Source: Symsagittifera roscoffensis (taxonomy: Eukaryota > Xenacoelomorpha > Acoela > Convolutidae). Taken from it: a DNA stretch of 64,000 bases. The notes under the pieces are model-generated. The model was given only the letters and a program-made list of their open reading frames with translations. It ran no database searches and had not been told where the DNA came from. The translations under genes and the position numbers were made by a program. How positions within the stretch are numbered: position 1 is the first letter of the stretch; every line of letters starts with the position of its first letter. The stretch is taken from assembly GCF_963678635.1 (NCBI RefSeq), contig NC_087070.1, positions 48,653,467 through 48,717,466 of the forward strand, read 5' to 3'. Below, piece by piece: positions 32,235 to 40,864 of this stretch.

Positions 32235-34520
32235 CTATAAACCCACTACTTCCTCCACTATTTTCTTTAGATCTATCCTATCCACTACAAAGTCGTCACC
32301 GTAAGGATTGTATTTCTTTCTTAGTCTCGTCCCGTCTTTCTGACGAGTCTGCATCGTGAACGGAAGATCTGGTTCCATGTTCTTGGGAACCTCTGTCTGT
32401 TCGGAATCCTGCCAATCTTCCTCTGCGTAGGGCAAGGTTTCATCGTCCGCTTCGATCTGTTCGTTTGGATCCAGGTCCAATGGTGTATCCGTACCTTCCT
32501 CTACGACTTCGTTTCCATCGTTCTTCTCCCTGGTGCCTTTTTCATTGACCTCACAAGCAGGATCCATCATTAGATAATCCCCTTCTTCCATGTCTGCAGG
32601 TATACACCAGTCTTCTGTCGATGGATTGTGTGGCTTGATGTTCTCGTAGTGGGCGGCTCGGCCAGTACTCAGTCTATAAAAGCGTCCCTCTTGGTGCACC
32701 TCTGTAATCATGAAGGGTCCCCTCCACTTCTTCAGAAGCTTTTTTGTCCCTTTCGGTGGTATAACGTTCTGAAATACCCATACGTAGTCTCCCACCGAGT
32801 AAGCCTTTGCACCAGCTGCTTTCTTGTCGAATCTTTTCCTCTGCCTTGCCTGTGCCTGCTGAGTGTTTCGTCTACACAAGTCGTTCAACTCCTGTTGGCG
32901 TCTGATCACATCCCTCACGTAGACCTGTGGGGATGTTTTCTTTCCCTCATACTCTGGGTAGAAGAATGTCAAGGGTAAAGACTTCTCGTGTCCCGTCAGC
33001 ATCATGTGTGGACTGACTCCAGTGGTGGAGTGTTGCGTGCTATTATAAGCTCCCATCACCTGTGGAAGGTATCTGTCCCAATCGGTCATATACCTGGAAC
33101 AGTATACTCTCAGCATCGATACTAACGTCCTATTCTGTCTTTCCACTAAGCCATTCGTCTGAGGGTGGTATGTCGTGGAGTGAGCCTGAGCGACCTGTGA
33201 CCGTCTCATAAGCTCTTTCGTAAGCTCGCCTACGAAAGCCGTTCCATTGTCCGATTGAAACGTCATTGGACATCCGTGTCTTGCTATCCACGTATTGATC
33301 AGGTGGTCGCACGTCTCTTCCGCTGAGGCAGTTATGCAGGGCACGGCCTCTGCATACTTCGTGAAGTGATCTATCATGACCAAGACTTGGTTGTAACCGC
33401 TGTCTGTCATGCATATCTTCTGGTGATCTATCTGCACCACCTCGTTGAATTCAGACGACTCAATTGATTGTAAAGGAAATCGCAACTTCCTAGGATCCTT
33501 GACCTGTTGGCATGACAGACATGCTGTCACCCATTTCTCGCATGCCTTTTTCATCCCAGGCCACTCAAAGCGCTTCAGGATCCTCTGATACACTTTGTCG
33601 ATCCCTTGATGGCCCATCTGATCATGCGATCTGAATAATAGTTCTGTCTGATAGAGTTGCGGCAACACTATCGCGTTATATTTGTATAAGACCTTGTCTT
33701 CTTCTCTTCTCCTGCAAGCCACGATCCCGTCCTTGTTCAGATATAATCTCCCCTCCTTCTGCATGAAGTATTGTCTCAGGATCCTATAGCTGTCTTCTTC
33801 CAGGTCACCTTTGTCAGGTGCACCGTTTTCTATCCACCTCTTTAGGTTGCTTGTCATGCGATCATTTCTCTGCGCCCTTAGAAGGTCCGAGAGTCTGTAT
33901 CTCGCCTTCAAGTACGTTTTCATGACTCTCATCTGACTGTTCAGCTCGTTGGGCTGATGTGTGTCTTCTTCCATCTTAACGCACCAAATCTTCGCCAACG
34001 GTTGTGTTTCTTGTTGAAACGGCTGAAGATCAGTCCTGACTACCTCTTTCTGCGGCAACAGGCTTATCGAACGTTTCGATACCGCTATCGTTTCTAAGTC
34101 ATCCGCTGCGTTGTCAAAGACTCTTTCGCTTGGTATTAGGTAGCGATCACTGTCAGGATCCTGGTACACCTCTCTGTCCAGGTTTCTCGCCCGAGTTTCC
34201 ACTAGTAGCGTGTGTATCGCCAGTTCTGACAGTTCTGATCCCGAGGTCGAATCCCTGTCTGAATAGGTGTTCATTCTCGAGCTTTCTGACTTATCATCCG
34301 TCGAAGGTGTTGTGCTGGAGACTGCACGCTCCTCCAGATCATGTCCGTATTTCCTTCGCATCCATCTGAACTCCCCGGCCAAAACTTTGTTCTCTAGGTC
34401 CTGTTTCTCATCAGGAATTTTCTCGTCTATCTCGGACTCCCCGGACAAATTTACTTGTCCCGGGTGTTGATCTTGTGATTGCTGGTTTTTCTCCTCATCC
34501 TTCTCCCCGGACAAATAGTC
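32235..34520 (-). CDS. Integrase (pol module 3)
   Basis: Inserts the cDNA into host DNA. It is in the same frame as RT-RNase H and starts right after that module's single TAA (34523-34521). No ATG occurs at the border; an in-frame ATG first appears about 50 codons in. After a charged linker of roughly 190 residues comes the zinc-binding HHCC domain (HDQMGHQG ... CLSCQQVK). The catalytic core has D in VVQIDHQKI, D in FQSDNGTAFV and E in NGLVERQNR, with exactly 35 residues between the last two (D-D-35-E). A GPY/F-type module follows (KKWRGPFMITEV). A long acidic tail of about 140 residues runs to the TAG. All catalytic residues are intact. Confidence 0.9.
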   Translation of the reverse strand, partial: DYLSGEKDEEKNQQSQDQHPGQVNLSGESEIDEKIPDEKQDLENKVLAGEFRWMRRKYGHDLEERAVSSTTPSTDDKSESSRMNTYSDRDSTSGSELSELAIHTLLVETRARNLDREVYQDPDSDRYLIPSERVFDNAADDLETIAVSKRSISLLPQKEVVRTDLQPFQQETQPLAKIWCVKMEEDTHQPNELNSQMRVMKTYLKARYRLSDLLRAQRNDRMTSNLKRWIENGAPDKGDLEEDSYRILRQYFMQKEGRLYLNKDGIVACRRREEDKVLYKYNAIVLPQLYQTELLFRSHDQMGHQGIDKVYQRILKRFEWPGMKKACEKWVTACLSCQQVKDPRKLRFPLQSIESSEFNEVVQIDHQKICMTDSGYNQVLVMIDHFTKYAEAVPCITASAEETCDHLINTWIARHGCPMTFQSDNGTAFVGELTKELMRRSQVAQAHSTTYHPQTNGLVERQNRTLVSMLRVYCSRYMTDWDRYLPQVMGAYNSTQHSTTGVSPHMMLTGHEKSLPLTFFYPEYEGKKTSPQVYVRDVIRRQQELNDLCRRNTQQAQARQRKRFDKKAAGAKAYSVGDYVWVFQNVIPPKGTKKLLKKWRGPFMITEVHQEGRFYRLSTGRAAHYENIKPHNPSTEDWCIPADMEEGDYLMMDPACEVNEKGTREKNDGNEVVEEGTDTPLDLDPNEQIEADDETLPYAEEDWQDSEQTEVPKNMEPDLPFTMQTRQKDGTRLRKKYNPYGDDFVVDRIDLKKIVEEVVGL
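34437..34513 (-). promoter_or_regulatory. Duplicate polypurine-like motifs at the pol/integrase border
   Basis: The 11-mer TGTCCGGGGAG, identical to that next to the 3' LTR, occurs at 34513-34503 and 34447-34437. The first is continued by a strongly purine-rich run (AGAAGGATGAGGAG). An intervening CCCGGGACAAG can pair with either copy. It could act as a central polypurine tract or as structure stimulating stop-codon readthrough. Inference. Confidence 0.4.
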
Positions 34521-36980
34521 TTACAGCAGATTTTGTTCTACCTCTTCACCCTCTTTTTCCCGGTCTACAAAGGTGACGGTTTTCTTTCGCTTGCTGCTCC
34601 CCTGTTCTTTCCGTCCGTAAGAAGTACTGGTTAAAATCTCTTGGGGTATTGAGGATACTAGTTGCTGAACTATTGTCCTACAATCCCTCTTGTTCTCCTC
34701 GTGCTGTTGTCTGGACGGCATGATCTTCACTTTCTTACTGACTGTTAGCGATGCCACTGCTGCTGTCCACTCGGGGTCATCTCTGGTCACTTCTCTTTCT
34801 AACAATCCACCCAGCATCCGCATTACTTGTGGTGTGACTTGCACCGTTTTATCCAATAATGAGAGGCTGTTTATATTCATGCGAGAGAGTTCTTGCTGGA
34901 CCAGGTTCGAGCGCAGCAACAAATCTAAGGGGACTGGATCCTCCTTGGACAGGATCTTTATCTCAGCTGCTTTCTCTACAGGTAACTCAGGATGCCCTGG
35001 AATTGGATGTCCAGACTTATCCAACCATCTCGTTAAGGGAAGCGCTTCATAAGTTTCTTTGTCCAGAAACGAGAATCCCTCCTTTACTTCCGCCTGATTG
35101 GCCTGCTTCTGCTCCAATCTTTCATAGAACTCAGTTTTCTTGCTGAGACTGTCAGCATTCTGATGTTTATCACGCATCCTATGTTCGATTATCATATGGT
35201 AGCCATCCAATCTGACTATCCATCTACCAATATAACTCTGATCCATCGAGTAGGTCTTCAACCAGGATAACGCTCTGTTGTCCACGCGTAACTTGAAGGG
35301 AGCGCTCCCCAAGTATGCACGGTACTTCTCCACGAAGGTAACTACTGCAAACATTTCTGCTTTTGGTGCGCCATATTTCATCTCTGTGTCACTCAGGACC
35401 TTGCTGCCGTATGCAATGGGACGGAGAACTGTTCTTCCGTTCCATTCTTGCTCTTGATGCAAGATTCCTGAGATGGCCACCACCGATGCGTCCGTGTCAA
35501 GAACATACATGCCCTTTTCTGTAGGCATGCCTAGCACTGGCGCTTCGCACAGTTCCCGCTTTATGTTCTCGAAAGCAACTTGTGCTTCATCGTTCCATTC
35601 GAACTTCTTCCCTTTGTTGCGCATCAGCTTCTGCATCGGATACACTTTGTCCGCATATCCCTTAATGAATTCTCGGTAGTAATTGGCAAACCCTAGGAAG
35701 CTCATGAGCTGTGTGTCCGTTCTCGGAGCTTTCCATGTCAACACTGCTTCCACTGCGTCCGGATCTGGCCTCACACCATGCCTGTCCACCATTCTTCCCA
35801 GGTACTTGATCGAATCCCTAAGGATTTCACATTTCGATGGTTTGCATTTCAAGCCTGCTCTTTTCATACATCCGAAGACCTCATCGAGCCGATCAATGTG
35901 ATCCTCTAGGCTCGGTGTCGCTATGACTACGTCATCCACGTAGCACATCAAGAGGTTCCCGTACTTTTTGGTCACTCCTGTCAAAGCCTGAGCCATCAGC
36001 CTTTGAAAAGTTGCTGTCGCATTGCACAAGCCGAAGGGCATCCTCTTCCACTGGTACAATCCCAATTCGCACGCGAATCCGGTTTTCTCTCTGTCCTTCT
36101 TTCGCAGAGGGACCTGCCAGAAGGCAGAACCCAAGTCCAGTGTGGTGAAGAACTTGGCATCACCAAGTTTAGATAGGCTCTCGTCTATTCGCGGTATCGG
36201 GTACGCATCTTTAATCGTTACCGCGTTCAAGTAACGAAAGTCGCAACAAAATCTAAGCTGCCCCCCTTTCTTTTTCGCCATTACTACTCCGCAAGCCCAT
36301 GGTGATTTCGAGGGTTCTATCATGTCGTATTCAAGCAACATTTCTATTTCCGCTCGGCACGCTTCCGATTTATGTGGTGTCATTCGCCTTGCGCCTTCCC
36401 TATGGGGAACGGCGCCCTCTTCTAGTTCGATTTCGTGTTCGACGAAATTACAGCAACCGATGTCCGCCTTATGTTTTGAAAATACTTCGGCGTTCCGATC
36501 TAGGAGGTCCCGCAATTTTTCAAAATCTCCCTCACCTATTTTTCCTTTTAAATGTTCTATTTCTGGCAAAACCGGTTTGTCAGAATCTAGTTCATATGAC
36601 GAGGGGCGTTCTGGAAAATTCGAGCAGCTTGATAAGCCGTCGTCCGTTTCGGATTTCATTGAAAACAATTTATGAATAGATTTTAATTCATCAATCCTCT
36701 TTAAAATTTTATCTTTATTGGCATGATAAGGACAGTCTTTCACACTATATTTCTTCGAGTTTTCTGTCTCCTCATAGTCGGTCCTCATCGGCAAGGCGTA
36801 GCCAAGCTTCTTTCCACGCTGGATTGAAACCGTGGTGTCCAGTGTGTTCAACAACACACTGACACACAGTCCGTTTCGCGTTACCGAGAAGCTCCGGCCT
36901 AAAATCACCGAACTCTGACTATTTGGATTCGGTACTAAGCAAACCTGTTTGCTATCACTTAACGAATTTAAATTTCTCAT
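34521..36980 (-). CDS. Reverse transcriptase - RNase H (pol module 2)
   Basis: Copies the element RNA into cDNA and degrades the template. It starts ATG at 36980 in an ATGA overlap with the gag-pro stop, so it is expressed by re-initiation or by a -1 shift. RT motifs: YPIPRIDE, TLDLGSAFWQVPL (domain A), RMPFGLCNATATFQRLM, YVDDVVIA (catalytic YVDD near residue 348), and SFLGFANYYREFI, all Ty3/Gypsy in style. RNase H carries the D-E-D-D set in LDTDAS (about 496), KAEMFAVV, LRVDNRALSWL and HQNADSLS (about 609). It ends at a single in-frame TAA directly before the integrase module. Confidence 0.93.
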   Translation of the reverse strand: MRNLNSLSDSKQVCLVPNPNSQSSVILGRSFSVTRNGLCVSVLLNTLDTTVSIQRGKKLGYALPMRTDYEETENSKKYSVKDCPYHANKDKILKRIDELKSIHKLFSMKSETDDGLSSCSNFPERPSSYELDSDKPVLPEIEHLKGKIGEGDFEKLRDLLDRNAEVFSKHKADIGCCNFVEHEIELEEGAVPHREGARRMTPHKSEACRAEIEMLLEYDMIEPSKSPWACGVVMAKKKGGQLRFCCDFRYLNAVTIKDAYPIPRIDESLSKLGDAKFFTTLDLGSAFWQVPLRKKDREKTGFACELGLYQWKRMPFGLCNATATFQRLMAQALTGVTKKYGNLLMCYVDDVVIATPSLEDHIDRLDEVFGCMKRAGLKCKPSKCEILRDSIKYLGRMVDRHGVRPDPDAVEAVLTWKAPRTDTQLMSFLGFANYYREFIKGYADKVYPMQKLMRNKGKKFEWNDEAQVAFENIKRELCEAPVLGMPTEKGMYVLDTDASVVAISGILHQEQEWNGRTVLRPIAYGSKVLSDTEMKYGAPKAEMFAVVTFVEKYRAYLGSAPFKLRVDNRALSWLKTYSMDQSYIGRWIVRLDGYHMIIEHRMRDKHQNADSLSKKTEFYERLEQKQANQAEVKEGFSFLDKETYEALPLTRWLDKSGHPIPGHPELPVEKAAEIKILSKEDPVPLDLLLRSNLVQQELSRMNINSLSLLDKTVQVTPQVMRMLGGLLEREVTRDDPEWTAAVASLTVSKKVKIMPSRQQHEENKRDCRTIVQQLVSSIPQEILTSTSYGRKEQGSSKRKKTVTFVDREKEGEEVEQNLL

Positions 36981-39900
36981 TCTAAAAAGACTACAGCTTG
37001 TCCTGGTTGTAACTTTACTTTTCTATCCAAAAAAACTGGTACCTTATTTTCATCTGTTATTATCCTATTAATTGGTCTCTTAACATACTTTCGGTCCGGG
37101 TTTCTAATCCGTATTAGACCGTTGTTCAAGTCAATCATCACGTCAAAATTCCTGACAAAATCTCTGCCCAAGATGAATTGGTCGGCGTCGTCCAGATTCT
37201 CTACCACCAGGAAGCTCATCCAAAGGTTCCGTCCTCCCATGTGAAGGACCGTCACCGGTGTTCTTCCGGCTACGTAGATAGCTCCTCGATTTGCAGCGGC
37301 TAGTCGGAGATTCGTAGGAATCAAATCTTCCCGCGTGAAGCCCATTCTCTCCCAGGTTTTTATCGGCATCACACTTACCACCGCGCCTGTGTCCAGAAGC
37401 CCTGTGACTCCGATTTTTGTTCCATTGGTGTCAAGCAGGTGTGCTGTCACATCTGCTTCATATCCAATATGTACCGCGTCTTGTTCCATCATGGCGTCAT
37501 GGCCTATCCTGCGGACTTTGAGTTCCTCTTCACCCAAATAGATCTGCCCCATTTGGTCATCATCTGTTGTTATGTAAGTCCTGGTGTAGATGCTGATTCC
37601 ATCCACGTTCAGCATTATTTGATACGGCCCATAGACCTCCAAGTAGCGTCCATGAAGTTTCTTCATGCGAGGGCCACCCGTCGTTAGTAGTGCTCGCACT
37701 GCTCTCGACTCAGTGCGTGGCTCCACCTGCCTTAGATAATCTGCATATGTGTCCAAATGCATTAAAGTGAACTCTGATGGTTCACTCAAATTTCTTATTA
37801 CCTGGTGTCCAGCCACTGAGATTATCGACTGTATCTTCTTTCCCTGTGGCGCCATGCCGAACCTCTTACCGGAGATCACTTTAAGTTTCATATCTAAACT
37901 GCTTGGTGTTTTCGTCTCCTCGAACTCCGTTGCTTCGAAGGTATTCAGTTGCTCCTGAAGCTTTTCATTTTCCAGTTCAAGTTTCACTTTTTGTTCGATT
38001 TCTTTCGTCACCAGTTCCTGTTGTACTCTATTTAGAGCATCCTTTGCGGCTGCCTTGTAATCGATCTTGAAGTCATCGGCCGCAGTTGCTGGTTCCGGTT
38101 CACATGCTTCTCCTGTTACCGCTTGCATTTTCTTTGCCGCCAGCTCTTGAGGTTTGTCCTTCCTGCGTGCCTCTGCTTCGTTTAAAAGTCGAGCCTTGCT
38201 TGCTTTCACTCCTGATAAAGCTTCTTCATGCCTTGGATGCTTGATGTCTGCCACTGCATCCCAGAATTGTGGACAGTCTGATTTAAAATGACCTTCCAAG
38301 TTGCAAAAGAAACACCTCGGGCCGAATTTCGCAATTACTCCTCTCATGAAATCCTCATGTTCCAACTCTGACGCATCTTCGTCCTCGAGGCTAAAGCCTA
38401 TTGCTTTCATGCCTTGTTTATAAGCTGGGCATGCTGACACATGATGGTCTGTTGAACTACAATTAGCACAAGAGCGTCTCTTGTCCATATCGTCCCTCGG
38501 TTTGTACCAATTGTTCCCTTGGTTCGCTGGTCCGTTGTTAAAATTGCCATAATTGTTCTTGTAATATCCAGATCTCGAAGGAGGTTTCAGCAATAGATAC
38601 TCTTTCGATTTGAGTCTCAACTCCTCCGGTGTTGGCGCATTAGTTGATAGTGGTGTGTAATGCGTTGCTAGCATCGTTCGAAGTTCATCGTTTTTCACAC
38701 CATCGATGAATTTTGAGGCTACGGCCAGGTTCATCCTTCGATTTGACTCATCCGGTTGGCTGCGTCTTCTCAGCATTTCCAAATCATCGAGAAACTTGTC
38801 TATAGTTTCATCTTCCCGCTGCCTCCGTTTCTCGAAGCGCATCATCGCCTGGTGCCCCTGCACCCCTGATCCGAAACGGTTTAATAAAATTTCGAAGATT
38901 TTCTCAGCAGTGTCACGTTGATACTGTTTCTTGGCCATGACACAGTTCAGGGCTGTCCCTTCTAAGTTGCTGGTGAGCGCGCTGCATTCCTGTCTCTCAG
39001 ACAAGTCTTCTTCCTCGAAATGCAGCTTCATTACCTCTATCCAGGTATCAATACAGCCATCAGATTCGTCTTTGTAGCATCTTGGTTTCTTAAAGACTCT
39101 TCTGGACTTTTCACTGCGTTCATTGGTTCTAGATAACCGCGTCAGGAATGTCTCCAAAGACCTGTTCAGGGGTTCAAATGCTGTGGCCATAGCCGTAGCA
39201 TCCCTTGAGTGTCCCGCTTGAGTGTCCTCACACCTTGTCGAAGGCTCTGTGTGCGGTACATCCCTACAATCCGAATCACCATGAGCGTTTCCCGCTTGGC
39301 CCATGTGACTCCTCCTCGGGCTCGTATGCCCCATGTTGCCAGAATCGCTTCTCCCGGTCGCATGTGTGCTTTGCGTTGGTCGTTCGTTCGAGGTTTGTTT
39401 GTTCCCCGTTGAACTCGCTCTACTGTTCGGACCCCATGCTGTATTACTCCTTGTGGCATAGCCTGATGAACTGCCCCTGCCTCTAGTGGATCCATATGTC
39501 TTCCTCCTTTCATTGAAGTTCACCCTCGGTTCCCTGCTGGGACCTCCCGAGTTCGGCTCTCCTTCTTTTGGTCCACTCTTGCTGCTTAGTAGCCCGTCCA
39601 ACCTATCCATGATAGCCTGCGTTCGCCTCTCCATCATCACGTCTATCTTTGTGTCAAGAGACCCAAGAGACTGCTCTTGCTGAATTCTTAACTTCTCCAT
39701 GTCGGCTCTTAAGCGTAACTCCCTCTGTTCCGCTTCTCTTGTCATTCGCGACAAGTTCCTCGTCATATGTTCGTCCGTTCTTCCTTTCAAGCGTTTTTCG
39801 CTTCTGTCAACTTCTTGTCTGTTGCGGTTTATTTCTTCCCGCAGACTTTCTCTTTCAATGTGAACTGCTCTTTCTAGTTCACTCATCCTTATCGACATCT

Positions 39901-40864
39901 GTTCATTTTGTTCTCCTAAACTGCCCACTATGTTGTTTAAGGCTTCCTCTAGTGCTGCCCCGTTATCCATGAGTGGCGTCACTAGTGGTGGTGTAACTCT
40001 GTCGGTCCCAGGTAGCTTCGTGCTGGTCGAGATCCGGGCCTTGACTCTCTGTCTTGACGTCTTTTCATTATCCATTTCAGGATCCGCTAACGCGTTGCCA
40101 AGCCCTCTGGTTCTACTCTCTTCAGGTTGTGGCTCCGTACTTGTCGTGATCGCGAAGTCCTTCGACTGGCCCGGTGTGTTTGCCTCTTTGCTTATCGTTG
40201 TCACTACACCAAATTTATCCATGGTTCCAGTCTCTCTTCCGACGTGTGCCTCACTCTCATGGATCGAGCTATGGAGGCTGACTTGAGATCCAAAGTCCCC
40301 TTGCTCCTCTTCATCCTCTTCCTCCTGGGATTCCCCATCGTTTCCTGCTCCTCCTCCCATGCTGAATGGAAAGATGTTTCCGAAGGTGTTCTTCATTCTT
40401 TCTGAGAATGATGATGACGTTGTTTGTTTCCCCGTTCCGCCTGCCATCATAGTGTTGTCTGTCGGAGATCTTGTAGTCGCCGTTACTTCAGTTGAGATGT
40501 CGGACAGTTCCGACATCTCCTCTCGATCCAACGTCCCGGTGGAAGTGGCAAAATCATGGCCTTGTTCTACCGGAGTAGATTCACTCGCCAGCCTTCTGCC
40601 TCTCCCTTCCAGTCCATTTTCTCCCTGGTTGTCGTTCATGGTATGGTCCGTATTGACCTCCACTTCTAACAGTTCTCTTCGCTCTTCTGAGGTCTTTTGA
40701 CTTCTCGTTTCAACCATTCTGCCTGAAACCGTCCCCTCTTTATCGGACCGGGTTCGCTTGATCCAATCCACAAAAGGATCGGTCATCGTTTTTCTTTGCT
40801 TTTCAGGTATGAATTTCCTAGAGCTATTACCTCGTTTTGGTATCCTTGACTTGTCTAAACTCAT
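36977..40864 (-). CDS. Gag-protease polyprotein
   Basis: 1295 residues with a true ATG. The N-terminal half is charged, Ser/Thr-rich and includes a coiled coil (about 310-410: repeated Glu/Arg heptads). A Ty3-type capsid-like region lies around 590-770 (WIEVMKLHFEEEDLSERQ ... RFEKRRQREDETIDKFLDDL). Two CCHC zinc knuckles follow, CANCSSTDHHVSAC (near 800) and CFFCNLEGHFKSDC (near 850), for RNA packaging. The C-terminal retropepsin has the active-site LLDTGAVVSVMP (near 1158) and the FILGRDF flap-side motif. Gag and protease are fused in one frame, and pol is separate. The leader upstream is unusually long. The protein is roughly twice the usual Gag length. Confidence 0.92.
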   Translation of the reverse strand: MSLDKSRIPKRGNSSRKFIPEKQRKTMTDPFVDWIKRTRSDKEGTVSGRMVETRSQKTSEERRELLEVEVNTDHTMNDNQGENGLEGRGRRLASESTPVEQGHDFATSTGTLDREEMSELSDISTEVTATTRSPTDNTMMAGGTGKQTTSSSFSERMKNTFGNIFPFSMGGGAGNDGESQEEEDEEEQGDFGSQVSLHSSIHESEAHVGRETGTMDKFGVVTTISKEANTPGQSKDFAITTSTEPQPEESRTRGLGNALADPEMDNEKTSRQRVKARISTSTKLPGTDRVTPPLVTPLMDNGAALEEALNNIVGSLGEQNEQMSIRMSELERAVHIERESLREEINRNRQEVDRSEKRLKGRTDEHMTRNLSRMTREAEQRELRLRADMEKLRIQQEQSLGSLDTKIDVMMERRTQAIMDRLDGLLSSKSGPKEGEPNSGGPSREPRVNFNERRKTYGSTRGRGSSSGYATRSNTAWGPNSRASSTGNKQTSNERPTQSTHATGRSDSGNMGHTSPRRSHMGQAGNAHGDSDCRDVPHTEPSTRCEDTQAGHSRDATAMATAFEPLNRSLETFLTRLSRTNERSEKSRRVFKKPRCYKDESDGCIDTWIEVMKLHFEEEDLSERQECSALTSNLEGTALNCVMAKKQYQRDTAEKIFEILLNRFGSGVQGHQAMMRFEKRRQREDETIDKFLDDLEMLRRRSQPDESNRRMNLAVASKFIDGVKNDELRTMLATHYTPLSTNAPTPEELRLKSKEYLLLKPPSRSGYYKNNYGNFNNGPANQGNNWYKPRDDMDKRRSCANCSSTDHHVSACPAYKQGMKAIGFSLEDEDASELEHEDFMRGVIAKFGPRCFFCNLEGHFKSDCPQFWDAVADIKHPRHEEALSGVKASKARLLNEAEARRKDKPQELAAKKMQAVTGEACEPEPATAADDFKIDYKAAAKDALNRVQQELVTKEIEQKVKLELENEKLQEQLNTFEATEFEETKTPSSLDMKLKVISGKRFGMAPQGKKIQSIISVAGHQVIRNLSEPSEFTLMHLDTYADYLRQVEPRTESRAVRALLTTGGPRMKKLHGRYLEVYGPYQIMLNVDGISIYTRTYITTDDDQMGQIYLGEEELKVRRIGHDAMMEQDAVHIGYEADVTAHLLDTNGTKIGVTGLLDTGAVVSVMPIKTWERMGFTREDLIPTNLRLAAANRGAIYVAGRTPVTVLHMGGRNLWMSFLVVENLDDADQFILGRDFVRNFDVMIDLNNGLIRIRNPDRKYVKRPINRIITDENKVPVFLDRKVKLQPGQAVVFLE

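Noticed and set aside
32235-34523. Stops in pol as ordinary pseudogene decay
   Set aside because: Only two stops in about 5.7 kb, both at module borders, all catalytic motifs intact, LTRs identical by eye. Kept as readthrough candidates, though decay is not excluded.
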